A DNA stretch of 64,000 nt from Acanthosepion lycidas (GCA_963932145.1 OZ010581.1:82550802-82614801), one strand, 5' to 3'. Numbered from the stretch's first letter, positions 35,071-46,096 are shown. Program-made: numbers and translations. The notes: generated by a model not told the origin, from the letters alone.

Positions 35071-36405
35071 GTATGTTGATATGTGTGTATATGCGTGTAT
35101 GTGTTTGTGTCACTTCATGAGTACAGCTGAATTTTGTCAAAATATTTGAGATACCGTGAATTCGATAGAGCGAATTGTGAAAGAAGAAAAATATTTTTCT
35201 CTTTTTCTACTGTACTGTGTTTATGCACAAAACACACAGGAGTCAAGCAATCAAAAGTAAATAAATATAATAATGTTGGTCTAGAATGATGCCAGTGACA
35301 GTTTTTCGTTGAGCAATTCGGATTGACAAATTTGAATCAGTAAAAGAAAGAAAGGGTGCCATTTTAGGATTATTCACTGCCGTTCTTGCTTCCATTTATC
35401 TTCTCCAAGAGCTAAAACAATAAATGATGAAAATACATTTTCTTGTGATACTTTTATACTTTCGTAATTTCTCAGTTAAAAATATACATCATTATGAAAA
35501 ATATTCGTCTTATCATGGAGGAATTTGTTGATAATGAAACACTAAATGATGATTTTCTCATGACGTAATACGTTAAAAAATTCTTGTAGTGACAATATAT
35601 TTTAAATTAAAGCATATCTGAGATCATAAGCTTTAAAAGATGTTTTTTGTGATAATTGTGTTGCTTTTAAATATAAACATATAGTACCATGATATTGGTA
35701 AAATCTAAATTCTCTTGAAATAAAAAGACAAATAAATATTCTTGCTGAAGTACCATAATTTATAAGATATATATTAATGAGTTTTACAATATTTTTGAAC
35801 TAGTAGGTTCACTTTGTACTTTGATAGTACATTAATATACCACTCATGATAAGGTGCTTGAATGAACCACTATCTAAACAGACAGGAGTTCATTTTAGCG
35901 CCTTACCATAAGTGGCATATTCTATCAATAAGATTCTATTATTTGCTCTTTTATAAGATACCTGACTTATACAAAATTCTAAAGAGGTGTTCTATTTTTC
36001 ATACCTAGAACACATATTGCAGATTTTATTCATATAAAATACGAAACATTTACTCACCCGAATCCCTAAACAGGACGGATCTATATAAAATGAACTGCCC
36101 CTGTAAATGAAATTACTTGGGCCCATGTGGAAGATAAGTCATCGATCCCTATGCAGTGCCAAAGCGACGTTAATATCAATTCCCTCTTTTCACCCTTACT
36201 CAACGCCCACTCACTATGATTGATGTACAGAGACAGTAAATGATTTACGCGATGATTTCCAGCGTAAATCGTATTGAAATTCGTTCATCTTAAGGTAGAT
36301 GGATACAAATGAAAGCTGAGAGTCCGGTCGCTTCTGATTGGACGCCATTTTATCACCTTTTCAAATGAATAATGTTTACTTTGTGTCACTGAGGTGAATA
36401 TTTAT
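35071..36405. other. No supported feature
   Basis: AT-rich DNA with a GC-richer patch near 36060-36360 that has no readable motif. Confidence 0.45.
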
Positions 36406-36410
36406 CAGTT

Positions 36411-36426
36411 CTTCATACATTCATAC

Positions 36427-36466
<40 letters not shown>

Positions 36467-36521
36467 CACACAAACATATATATATATACTTACATTTTAT
36501 ACACACACACGCACACAAACG

Positions 36522-36554
<33 letters not shown>

Positions 36555-36687
36555 GTACATTTTTTCTCAATGGTTTCATATGTGATTTTCTTGCGCAACG
36601 TAGTCGCCAGGTGCTGATTGTTGTGCATGAAACTCAGAGGAATGCTACCAGTGAAGACAAAAATCTATATTACACACACCCACACTC

Positions 36688-36742
<55 letters not shown>
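36411..36742. repeat. Cluster of (CATA)n, (AT)n and (CA)n tracts
   Basis: Tracts at about 36411-36460, 36478-36555 and 36676-36742, separated by short unique sequence. Confidence 0.93.
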
Positions 36743-36747
<5 letters not shown>

Positions 36748-36917
36748 TGTGTGTATCAGCGAATAGAATAATTGTGCGTATGTATGGTTCCATGTGTGTA
36801 CGTATATCTCATAGGGAATATTGCTCATGCATTAAATGTCTCTAAACTCGAGTATAAAGTTATAAATAACAAACTAATTTAGCTTGAACGAGATAAGACT
36901 TAAAACTATATATTTGG

Positions 36918-36980
<63 letters not shown>
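36918..36980. repeat. (GATA)n microsatellite
   Basis: About 15 GATA units. Confidence 0.97.
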
Positions 36981-36981
<1 letters not shown>

Positions 36982-38365
36982 GTTTTTCTAAATATCAAAT
37001 ATAGTGAATTTTTATGTTACCGTACAAGTGAATCTATAACTGCATTCAGAAAGAGCAGGTATCGTCTAAACGCTTTCTCTTGTGCTCCTGATCATTTTCA
37101 ATATTTAAGCCCCCAAAAGTATGGCTTTAAGTCATTTAAGTGGCATTTATTTATCTATTTGTTTTGCTCTGAGTCTGTATGATTATGTGTACGGTTAGAG
37201 ATGCTTAATTTCAAATATTTAGACAATACTTCTTACTGATTATAATTTTTTTATTAGTTTTTCATAAAATATACGTTTATGAAGTATTGATAGCTAAATG
37301 CGCATGACATACACACACAGCAGACCTCGGGAGCCTCTATGGAGAACAAACGCTCATTTTGAAAATCGCACTGCATGGCCTGAAATATTTCTGTTCATGA
37401 GTGAATAACCAAAAAATGTTATCTTTATTTGTATTAAAAATATCTCTAAAAATTTAAAATTGAACAACTCCTATATACATAAAAGGAATACACACATCAT
37501 ATATATATATATGTATAAATATAACCTTTGATATCAACAGCGATAAAATCACTTACTTGTACGTATGTATGCATATACATATCTTATATGTATTCCTGTT
37601 TACGTGAATGGAATCTAATGTATTCAAGCAAATACATGTGTACGGATACTTGCCCACTTGATGATGTGGACAAGTATAACTCAACTGAGATTGAAATTCA
37701 AAGACCGCCATAACAATATGGATAATCCGAACATATTGAGTTCTTAACGTTTTTGCATTTCGTCAGCATTAGAACATACAAATCCCTCATCTTTCTCTTG
37801 CAAAATCCGATGTTATATTGTTTGACAATTCTATGGCATAAATGCCAGTGCCAAAGACACCAAAAATCTGTCGGCAGTTCCATTCTTCTTCGAGGGATTC
37901 TTTTCGGAACGCTCCAGAAGCAAAAACTAAAAGAATCAACACTTAAGCCAATCTTTGTTTGCGACAAAATAGGAAAAAAAGCCGGCTTTTATTGGGTTTG
38001 AGGACGAGAATCGAACGAAACCTTCCTAATGAGACAATAGGCAAGCAATTTTCTTGGAGCAAAATGAGAGGTAGATAGGCAGGTAAGTGTTGAATTGTTT
38101 TTATTTCTGTTTTGATTAGGCGCTCGCCTTTTATTAAAAAAAATGAGAAGCCACTAGATGCTGTCGTGTTATGTAGATCGGTGTTGAATGACTCATTTTT
38201 ATGAGTTCTAATATTTTACCGTCTTTTGTTTGTTTGTAGCTGGAATATCTTTTGGATTCGCAGACAAACGGAGCCGGTTAAAAAGTCTTCGGCTTGATGA
38301 AAAATATTTTCCTTGCTTTCAGAATTGTTTGGCTTCAGTTCGGTATCCAAAACTAATCTCCCCCG
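36981..38365. other. No gene recognised
   Basis: AT-rich. A GC-richer patch at 37830-37930 has open frames on both strands, but I see no family motif or convincing splice boundaries. Confidence 0.4.
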
Positions 38366-38368
38366 CGC

Positions 38369-38427
38369 TCTCTCTCTCTCCCGCTCTCTCTCTCTCTCTC
38401 TCCCGCTCTCTCTCTCTCTCTCTCTCT
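38369..38427. repeat. (CT)n tract with CCCG interruptions
   Basis: Three CT runs separated by CCCG. Confidence 0.95.
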
Positions 38428-39200
38428 TATTGTCTTCATCCTGTCGTTGTTTTTGGAATCTTTTTTCTTCATTTTCCTTCCTTTTTCCTTTTACTTTTGA
38501 TACGTCTTCACTGCTCTTTTTCTCCCTGCCTCACTTTTATTTTTATTTAATTCTTATCTGTGATGCTATCTTATCCATTCATAGGTGTTCTCTGTCTTCC
38601 ATTTTTCATTTATTTCTTCTTACATTTTATGGTTTCTTTCTTGTTAAGGTTATCTCTCTCTAACTCCATGGATTTCTTTTCCATCACATAATTTATCGCC
38701 TTCTCTATTTTCCTCCATTTTCCTTTTATACTCTCTTTTTCTAATCTGCTTATTTCCTTTGATAGACCACAAGGTTTCTAATAAGTCCAGGAACTATGTT
38801 TACTTGGTTGATAGTCGACCTGAACACCTACTCCTTTAATACTATTTTCGCTTTCCACTGCACTTTTTTTTAATTCCACATGCGCCTTCTTTCTACTCCT
38901 CTCTCTTCTCATTATTCTTAAAAGTTATAATAATAATATCAATGGTAACAAATCCTAATTAAATCAAATATTCATATTATTACATCAAGGTTATTTTTCC
39001 AGTAAAAGGTCTTCAAATTAATCCTTTTGACATGCGTTACATGTACTATCACTTGAACATATATATTAACATTTGGGAGATCGAGTCTCGTGTTAAAATT
39101 TTGCATTTTAGACTTATTCCGTACAAACCAATGATTGGATCAAATATTCTTAGACGGTGAAACTTTCATCAAAGAGAGAAAAAATAAATTATCTCACTGC
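38428..39200. other. Pyrimidine-rich sequence, no gene
   Basis: T/C-rich plus strand to about 38900, giving long hydrophobic artefact ORFs. No motif. Confidence 0.45.
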
Positions 39201-39204
39201 TCTA

Positions 39205-39383
39205 TTTATCTATCTATCTATCTATCTATCTCTATTTGCCTCTCTCCCTCTCCCTTTACATATATATGTATATATATATAGACAGAGGGAGATAGAGTAG
39301 TTATGACTCCTATGTCCACAATATCAATATCTATAAAATCTCTATATCTGAGTACTATTCGTCCACTCACTCTCTCTCTCTCG

Positions 39384-39424
<41 letters not shown>

Positions 39425-39430
39425 TCTTTC

Positions 39431-39501
<71 letters not shown>
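39205..39501. repeat. (TCTA)n, (CT)n, (GT)n, (TA)n compound tracts
   Basis: TCTA at 39205-39232, CT and GT at about 39370-39425, and TA at 39434-39501. Confidence 0.95.
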
Positions 39502-39503
<2 letters not shown>

Positions 39504-39589
39504 TGGATTATAAATAATTTCTGTTTTAGTTTATCATTTTTTTTCTTCAGAAAATAAACTGTATATAATTAGATTTTATTCAATTATAT

Positions 39590-39982
39590 ATTGACCATTA
39601 TTTGCAATGACGTGTTGCTCATGTTTTGATGTGAAAGTCCTTCAATCATTAGAAAAAGTTTCCCTATCAAAGCGATTTGCAGCGATCGGAAAAGGTAACA
39701 ATCGTTTAGTGAAATGTCAGGTGAATATGGCAGGTAGGGTAGAATAGACCAGTCGAATTCCTATATTTCCACTTTGATATTCGTTCTGCATGCGGCCTTG
39801 ATTTGTCATGGAGAACAACATCTTTCTTTTAATCGCCTGTGTACACTGTCACTGTCGTGCAAAAACTAAGGAATATAGTGTATAACAGATTTATTCCTGT
39901 CACGTATGACTCGTAGTTAGGATGATAAATTCGTCATGACAAGTGGTTCCGCTTAAAACAAAAATTACTTATGACTCAACCT
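39590..39982 (-). pseudogene. mariner transposase catalytic fragment with TIR
   Basis: On the minus strand the catalytic region of a mariner transposase is readable: DVVLHDKSRPHAERI, then TLPYSPDISLND and FRSLQIALIGK. These match the family's LLHDNARPH and P-Y-S-P-D-L-A-P-S-D-Y-H-L-F blocks, which hold the second and third catalytic aspartates; the first block has changed N-A to K-S. The 5' TIR, ATTAGGTTGAGTCATAAGTA, sits at 39982-39961, only about 120 bp from the catalytic part, so the N-terminal half is deleted. Its TIR resembles but differs from that of the MITEs. Confidence 0.8.
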
Positions 39983-40108
39983 AATGGTCAGTTGTTTTCC
40001 AAATATTCTATCTTCTAGCGCGTTTGGCCAATCTCTGTTGCAACCGCTGTTCACCCACGAGCAGACGTTTTTTAATACTGAAACTATACTGCAAACTAAT
40101 ACGTACAC

Positions 40109-40127
40109 ACACACAACACACACACAC

Positions 40128-40220
<93 letters not shown>
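40109..40220. repeat. (CA)n-(TA)n-(GT)n compound tract
   Basis: CA, then TA, then GT units: self-complementary overall. Confidence 0.95.
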
Positions 40221-40222
<2 letters not shown>

Positions 40223-40369
40223 CCTGGAAAATTTATTTCGGTTGAGCTCTTTGGGAAGAAAGTATAAATTTGTAAACAGTGACTATTACCGCTAATAATG
40301 CAAGACTCTTCGGTAAAGCGAATCGAGTTCTCTCAGTCACTGTGTAATTACATACGCTAAATTCGTTTT

Positions 40370-40511
40370 CATTCCTGTCGTGCGACAAGGGACTAAGGGC
40401 AGAATATCCGACTGACGCAAATTCAGCCGGGCTTCGGCCCTAGCTAGAGGCATGTAGACGACTAGCCACACTGATGAGCTGTGATACAGCGAAACAGTCT
40501 GCCGGCGGATG

Positions 40512-40512
<1 letters not shown>
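40370..40512 (+). ncRNA. GC-rich structured island with hammerhead ribozyme
   Basis: A GC-rich island with several hairpins: TGTCG/CGACA near 40377, and a GGGC-TTCG-GCCC UUCG-type stem near 40433. It ends in a canonical hammerhead core listed separately. Direct continuation into (TA)n at 40514 cuts the element off. The organisation is like the animal and plant retrozymes, small non-coding retroelements with type I hammerheads. No protein is encoded. The 5' boundary is arbitrary. Confidence 0.5.
40471..40499 (+). ncRNA. Hammerhead ribozyme, canonical type I core
   Basis: CTGATGA (40471-40477) is followed at once by helix II, GCTGT-GAT-ACAGC (40478-40490, 5 bp, 3-base loop), and at once by GAAA (40491-40494). 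Then comes CAGTC, which gives a minimal helix III (AC/GT with a one-base loop) and predicted cleavage after C40499. Helix I can form between GCC-A-CA (40465-40470) and TG-CC-GGC (40500-40506), with an internal loop next to the core, as natural type I hammerheads have for docking with loop 2. All invariant core bases are present. Activity is inferred, not shown. Confidence 0.7.

Positions 40513-40513
<1 letters not shown>

Positions 40514-40569
<56 letters not shown>
40514..40569. repeat. (TA)n microsatellite
   Basis: About 28 TA units. Confidence 0.97.
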
Positions 40570-40572
<3 letters not shown>

Positions 40573-40632
40573 TTTATATATCAAGAACAATATTGGGGAA
40601 ATGTATGAGAAAGTGGAAATTTTTTCTGGTGA

Positions 40633-40659
40633 GGCGTTTCGTCTTTTAGGTCTTCATCG
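40633..40659 (-). ncRNA. Degenerate hammerhead-like motif
   Basis: On the minus strand CCGATGA is followed by AGACCTAAAAGAC and GAAACGCC. The order matches the PLE-type motifs nearby, but the first box has a C-for-U change and helix II is weak. Confidence 0.3.
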
Positions 40660-40826
40660 GACTAAATTTTTTGAAAAAGAAAAAGAATCTAAATGAAATA
40701 TATACCAAGCGACCCTTGTTCGTGCCCGTGTGTAGCCGCACCAATATAACAAATGCAGTCTACTGAGTTCCTAATGAAAGAAACGCTTCACAAGAAAACT
40801 TTTCTCAATTTATCATGCATTTTTCC

Positions 40827-40830
<4 letters not shown>

Positions 40831-40893
<63 letters not shown>
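40831..40893. repeat. (TA)n microsatellite
   Basis: About 31 TA units, directly joined to the PLE terminal repeat. Confidence 0.97.
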
Positions 40894-40898
<5 letters not shown>

Positions 40899-41047
40899 TA
40901 TTCGGACTATTGTCCTCGTCTTTGTCGCCATATTTATCACAATGTTTCGGCCGTTGTACGCTACGGCCTTCTTCACGTAGTTGGAATGTCGAACTCAACA
41001 CTCTTTTTCGCTCACTGGGGTAGACTGTTCTAGTTCCACGTGCCATG
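40894..41047 (-). repeat. PLE terminal repeat, inverted copy
   Basis: Reverse complement of 41737-41890 over 154 bp with scattered mismatches and no net length change. It contains a hammerhead-like motif at 40941-40976 (minus strand): GTGAAGA, an extra A, stem GGCCG/CGGCC, then GAAACATT. The first base of the box is G instead of C. Confidence 0.85.
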
Positions 41048-41141
41048 CCGGTATTCCGCTCAGGCCGATTGTTAGTTGCCAAGGCTCTGTGTGCCACCCT
41101 CTGAGTCGCTTCCTTGTAGATATAATTAACCCATTGATAAC

Positions 41142-41483
41142 ATGACTAAAGACTGTGTGTACGCTATCCCGTGCAACTGCGGAAAGGAATATAAAGGAGA
41201 GACAGGCCGCCCCCTCAAGGTAAGGCTTGAAGAACACCAGAAAGCTGTAACACGAGGAGAAGTAGAAAAATCAGGCGTGGCTGACCACATATGGGGAGAG
41301 AAGGGAGATCACCGCCCTCTGTGGGATCATGTTCAGATCATAGAAAGGGAACACCATTGGAAAATTCGTAAACTTAAGGAATCAGCACATATGCTAAGCC
41401 ACAAAAATCTCCTGAGACGACTAAGCATAGAAATAAATACAATATGGGAACCAGTAATAAGGAGTGCCAGAGAAAAGCAATGA
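41142..41483 (+). CDS. Penelope-like GIY-YIG endonuclease domain
   Basis: ORF of 113 codons with the GIY-YIG nuclease domain found at the C-terminus of Penelope-like retroelements, which nicks target DNA for insertion. It begins CVYAIPCNCGKEYKGETGRP (cysteines before the domain, then Y-K-G-E-T-G-R), followed by VRLEEHQKAV (catalytic Arg region), SGVADHIW, LWDHVQIIEREHHWKIRKLK (conserved R-x-x-K/E helix) and a C-terminal IEINTIWEPVI. The frame is intact over the domain, but no reverse transcriptase precedes it, so the element is 5'-truncated. It lies between two inverted 154-bp terminal repeats. Confidence 0.9.
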   Translation: MTKDCVYAIPCNCGKEYKGETGRPLKVRLEEHQKAVTRGEVEKSGVADHIWGEKGDHRPLWDHVQIIEREHHWKIRKLKESAHMLSHKNLLRRLSIEINTIWEPVIRSAREKQ

Positions 41484-41564
41484 TAACAACAAAGTTGCAA
41501 TATGAGCTCTAGTAAAAACATGAAATGACAACAGCAAAATTGCAATATGAGCACTGGTAAAAAT
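41484..41564 (+). repeat. Two imperfect tandem units after the GIY-YIG ORF
   Basis: Two units of about 40 bp ending TTGCAATATGAGC-x-CTRGTAAAAA, head to tail. Confidence 0.75.
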
Positions 41565-41736
41565 GGTTGCTGAAGACATTAGGTTTATAATACCCAGAAA
41601 TTCATACCCAGATGTCCTCAAGGACACATGGCACAGTAGATAAAGGCGTTGACAAGACCCAATACCCGGTTAAGGCAGTGGAGAACTTTCAGAGGGAAAA
41701 TTAACAGGAGATAACTGATAGCTGACATCCATCAAA

Positions 41737-41890
41737 CATGGCACGTGGAACTAGAACAGTCTACCCCAGTGAGCGAAATAAAGGGTTCAGTTCGACATTC
41801 CAACCACCTGAAGAAGGGTGGAGCGTACAATGGCTGAAACGTTGTGATAAATATGGCTACAAAGATGAGGACAATAGTCCGAATAATGTA
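41737..41890 (+). repeat. PLE terminal repeat, direct copy
   Basis: Partner of 40894-41047. It contains CTGAAGA (41808-41814), a hairpin region and GAAACGTT (41836-41843). Helix II is weakened by changes compared with the left copy. CAC before the box can pair with GTG after the proposed cleavage site (helix I). Confidence 0.85.
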
Positions 41891-41979
41891 AATAATGTAC
41901 ATAATACCTCATTTCAGAAATATAGACAGACTCTGAAGAATCGGTACGGACCCGATATACCAAAAATATGGAGACATAT

Positions 41980-41982
<3 letters not shown>

Positions 41983-42048
<66 letters not shown>
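41983..42048. repeat. (AT)n microsatellite
   Basis: About 33 AT units. Confidence 0.97.
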
Positions 42049-42056
<8 letters not shown>

Positions 42057-42074
42057 TATGTGAGAGAAGTATTA

Positions 42075-42362
42075 CATGATTGATTTGTTTTTATGTCTTA
42101 TATGGTTTGTGGGTTATTTAAAGCCGAAACTTATTTTGGATTGTAAGAATAATTCTTGTCTATTTTTAGAGTGATTATTGCATTAATAATTTTTAACAAT
42201 AAAAACAGTTTTAGCGTATACAATTGCTATTATTTAACCAGTTACCTGGAGAGGAAATGCATTCCTATCTTCCCCAAGAGAATTTTTACGTAAGTGAATG
42301 TAATGAACCCAACTGTAATTCAAACTCGAATTTTCATGAACCAGTGATTGGTGCAGTAGAAA
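42075..42362 (-). mobile_element. tRNA-derived SINE, copy 3
   Basis: Same family and orientation as 12545-12840. The tail (GGTTATTTAAAGCCGAAA region), the body (TATTTAACCAGTTACCTGG) and a decayed tRNA head up to 42362 are all alignable by eye. Copies 1 and 3 share the AT-rich 3' tail over about 150 bp, which fixes the element length at near 290 bp. Confidence 0.7.
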
Positions 42363-43600
42363 AACCTTCTTGAAAATTTCTACTATAAACGAAAACAGTT
42401 CTATAATTAAGCTAATAATACAAATTAGCATAATATGATCCAGTAGCATACATAAACCTTTGTATGTGTTTTCCTTCTTTTTTTGTCAAAAAATGTACCT
42501 CAAGAAACTATGAGAAGAAAATGGTCAGCTCATTGTATCAATTGTTAATTTCCATCCTTGATAGAATTCAAAATAGCTTTCGTATTCTTCTCTACTTTGC
42601 ATCCTCCTTCTCACGGCGTCGCAAGCCTATCGATACTCTGTCGATATTTCCATGGAAAATGTAAGGGTGAGCGTTCCATTCTTTAGCCCCACCAGTTCAA
42701 ACCTTTACAGCTAGAACACATCATGCTACTTCCACGGGCTCGAATCACCCGAATAACTAACATAATCTCGCGCAAATACTTCATAATCTTAACCTTCATA
42801 ATTTTCACTTCATACTCCCTTTCATTCATATAAATCATCTCATTCATCTTCACCATTTTAACAATGAAGCCTCTACCTTGAGTAGCTCTCGAGCCTTGTA
42901 TCTGGTGAACTATAGTATAAAAAATTACAAAGAAAAACACCTCTAATCAGCTAACATCAGATGCCATGAGAACCACGCTTAGTGTAGAATCAATGCATTT
43001 CTTATTTTTATCATTATTATTATCATCATTATTTTTTTTCGTTTTGTTTTTCTCAAGGACAGCTTTTCTCCTTCCTTTCAAATCGTTTTCACTATTTTAT
43101 CTTCTATTTTCCTTTTCAAACAATCGCCTTACGTCTTTTTTTTTTTTTTCTACTCTCGTTATATCTCGTAACGTGCTTACAAGTTTGATCTATGAAAACA
43201 AGCGACTACTTTTCGTGTCCAATAACTCATTGCGCTGTGGTTTTCCTAATTTCATCGGTGAAGCAAAATGTCACATGATCCCCGAAGAGAAGGAAAGAAA
43301 CCTTTACTTCATTCAAGGATTTTGAGCTATACACTTCTAATATGTAAGTCAATAAACTGACGCCCAATACATCCTAAAGAAAGTGAGTCATACTAAGAGC
43401 TAGTAAAGCTTTTGTTCGTAAATTTGTTAACATTGACATTGTGAGATCAAACACTAAGTCGGGTAGTGAAGAGTTTGACTCAATAAAAAGGGCGTATAAT
43501 AACTGAGCATTATTAAATGAAAAAGAGCAAAAGATGAGATAGAAGAAAGCGGGCAGTCTATTCTCATAGAATAAAATGTTCAGTTAGAAATATTTTGGAG
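42363..43600. other. No supported gene
   Basis: AT-rich, with T/C-rich low-complexity sequence around 43010-43150. ORFs here lack motifs. Confidence 0.45.
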
Positions 43601-43604
43601 CTTA

Positions 43605-43740
43605 CTCAGATCAACAGGCACCTGATGAAGGCCAGCGGGCTCAACGACCGAAACGTAGAGACAGCAACAAAGTTGAGAACAATAGTCCGAGTGTAGATAA
43701 TGATAACTCGTCATCTCAGAAACGATGTACATTCTTATTT
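43605..43740 (+). mobile_element. Solo PLE terminus with hammerhead-like motif
   Basis: Contains CTGATGA (43622-43628), an extra A, a helix II region starting GGCC, and CGAAACGTA (43649-43657). It is followed by AACAATAGTCCGAGTGTAGA, matching the sequence after the motif in the 40.9/41.8-kb repeats. No endonuclease or RT is adjacent, so it is a solo terminal fragment. Confidence 0.65.
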
Positions 43741-44129
43741 TATAACTATATCAAAGACAACCGCGTGTTAAAGGGCAGTGAAAAGTGTGGAAATGAAATC
43801 ACGAAAATAGACGAGGGAACGGCGGAGTGAGTCTTCTGGATTCCGTTTATATTCACAGAAATGGCCTACTTATGTATTTATATACAATAAAAATCATCTT
43901 TTTTTTTATTATTCAGCTGTTTTCTTTATTTTTAGCATGTGATAAGCAAATAGAGAGATAACTGATGTGATGAAAAGTTCTCGGCCAAATCGACTTCGTA
44001 AATTTGACCAAACATCAGATCTTTTGTAAAAAGGTCTTTTTGGACGTCTCAATAGTTTTTCAGCACACTCTCGTAAACACATAGACACACACGCACGCAT
44101 ACACACACGTAAAGACACATGTCATGTCA

Positions 44130-44300
44130 ATGGTGCCGCGACCCGACCGAAAACCTGCTATTCAGAATAGATGTCGTCAACAAGTTGCATAATGATTCTG
44201 CTTAGAATCAGTCTAGCTAGGATTTTGCCTGCAATTGAATGTAGTGACATCCACCGATGATTATCACAGACACACCTGGAACCCTTGTTTTTGTAGAGGC
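44130..44300 (-). pseudogene. LINE reverse transcriptase fragment (RTE-like)
   Basis: On the minus strand one frame reads KNKGSRCVCDNHRWMSLHSI, then AGKILARLILSRI. This is the conserved palm block written C-D-N-x-R-G-I-S-L-L-S-x-A-G-K-I-L-A-R in many RTE-like and related LINE reverse transcriptases. It is cut off by an (AT)n tract at 44301 and fades beyond 44130. Confidence 0.7.

Positions 44301-44350
<50 letters not shown>
44300..44350. repeat. (TA)n microsatellite
   Basis: About 25 TA units. Confidence 0.97.
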
Positions 44351-44355
<5 letters not shown>

Positions 44356-44960
44356 TAATAGAAAAAAATTTCTCTAAAAATAGTAAAATATCAAAAATCA
44401 TTAATAAAAATAGAATTAAAATCAGTTATAGTTGTATGAACAATATGGAGAAAATAATAAATAAACATAATAAAAAAATTAAACAAAAATAATAGGATTT
44501 GCAATAACACAAATCCGCAAAATAGCAACAATAATTGTAATTGTTGAAATCAAAACAACTGCCGACTTAATAATAAATGTCTAATTAATAATACAATATA
44601 TGAAGCAGCTGCTTCAAATAACATTAACACAAAAGAAAAAAATATATAGGAGCAACTGGAACTACTTTTAAAGAAAGATTTAATAATCATAAAATGTCAT
44701 TTAAAATAGATACGCAAATAACACATTATCAAAATCTATATGGAGTCAGAAAGAAAAAATATATCAACTAAAATTAAATTGGCAATCATAAGACAATGCC
44801 CTAATATAAAATTCATAAGAGAAAATGTAGAGTGGGTTTAGAAGAAAAAATTTATTTAAGAAATTTCAATCTTCAAATTAATTTATTAAACAAGAGAAAT
44901 GAATTAATGGGCCAATACAGACATTTTAATAAATATTTACTTCGCAGCGTAAATAATAAT
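44351..44960 (+). pseudogene. Penelope-like element C-terminal part (GIY-YIG)
   Basis: This is the C-terminal portion missing from the 5485-7035 element. KISYSCMNNMEKIINKHNKK is followed, after stops and frameshifts, by a zinc-binding-like Cys stretch (NNCRLNNKCLINNTIYEA), a decayed GIY-YIG domain (GATGTTFKERFNNHKMSFK) and the ending LNKRNELMGQYRHFNKYLL. The order, linker then Cys knuckle then GIY-YIG then CRH tail, is that of a PLE whose endonuclease lies C-terminal to the RT. The copy starts exactly at an (AT)n tract and is dead. Confidence 0.75.
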
Positions 44961-45059
44961 ATAACATCATATAATAACTACAACAGAAACTAATATAAAT
45001 TATAACATAATATAAGCATACTTTACAATACATAAATATGAAGAAAAATATACGGAAAA

Positions 45060-45640
45060 AACAAACAAAAATCCTTATATGCAATTATGCTGTTTTAATG
45101 TTAATATAATGTCAACGTCGGACGTTTTGGTCTAAGAAACCATCTTCAGGACATATTCATAAAATATAATTAACATTATCAATTCAACATGACAAAGACG
45201 ATGGACAAGACTTATCCAAACAGATTACTGAAAGTTTTATAAGATCAGCGTTCCGTTTAAACATGGTCATGTTGTCGTCACGTGGGCGACGCTGTGAAAA
45301 CGTATTCCTAAAATTTGAGTATTTTGAAGGAAAAATGAAAAATGAAAAGAATTCTATTTTGATCTAAAATTTATATGTACGCTTGTCGAGCATTAATCTC
45401 GCTAGAAAAGGGGAAATACTAAAGAAGCCAGGTCTAGTATTCACCGTGCGTGAGATGGATATTATGCCTGCTTCATAAATCCGCTTAAGATTTTTATTAT
45501 GAAAATATTTTAAAATCTTCACGGAGTCAAAATCGAAAGTATGATCTGCTTTAGGTGTGTGTACAACTAAAGCATTGTTTAAATTACCTAGGCGAATATC
45601 TCGTTGGATCGACTATCACTAGCGGTGATGTTTTAATTTC
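45060..45640 (-). pseudogene. PLE GIY-YIG 3' end of another family
   Basis: On the minus strand the C-terminal half of a GIY-YIG domain is open: QRDIRLGNLNNALVVHTPKA, DHTFDFDSVKILKYFHNKN, KRIYEAGIISISRTVNTRPG, then FFSISPFLARLML to a stop near 45375. His, Glu and Asn residues at the usual GIY-YIG places are present. The N-terminal part is broken. About 220 bp of untranslated sequence leads to a hammerhead-like motif at 45149-45121: CTGAAGA, T, GGT...ACC, then AAAACGTC. It differs in sequence from the 41.1-kb GIY-YIG. Confidence 0.8.
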
Positions 45641-46024
45641 TCAGCAAATTTGTCTCTCTAGAATACCTAAGGTGCGTCATAAAAGCCCGCGTACAAAAGC
45701 GTCTACTGTAAAATATGGGTATCGACTAAAAATAGCGTTTAAAGTGCTAAAATTATATATTTCCCAGTTTTGATTGAAGATGATCGAAAAATTTTTCTTT
45801 AGAATTTTTTAGTTAATTTTTTCGACGCTTCAAAAATTTACGGTACATGTATCTTAAATGCGCTCAATATTTTTCCATATAATTTTCAGTAATACCCAAT
45901 AGGGTGCCACAAAACAGAAAGTGGACGCTCAATCAGACTGTAAAATTTAAGCAGATATTAAGATTTAAAGAATCCTAATTCTATGTCATTTTATATCTTT
46001 TTCCCACACAATATGAAATTCTAT
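45641..46024. other. No supported feature
   Basis: AT-rich; the start may be the decayed upstream part of the preceding minus-strand PLE. Confidence 0.4.
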
Positions 46025-46026
46025 TT

Positions 46027-46096
46027 GTGTGTGTGTGTATGTGTGTGTGTGTGCGTGTGCGTGCGTGTGTGCGTGTGTGTGTGCGTGCGTGCGTGT
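46027..46096. repeat. (GT)n/(GC) tract
   Basis: GT units with CGTG interruptions. Confidence 0.95.

Noticed and set aside
42683-42940. Minus-strand 85-codon ORF rich in Met, Glu and Lys
   Set aside because: No recognisable family, splice sites or start context; probably chance.
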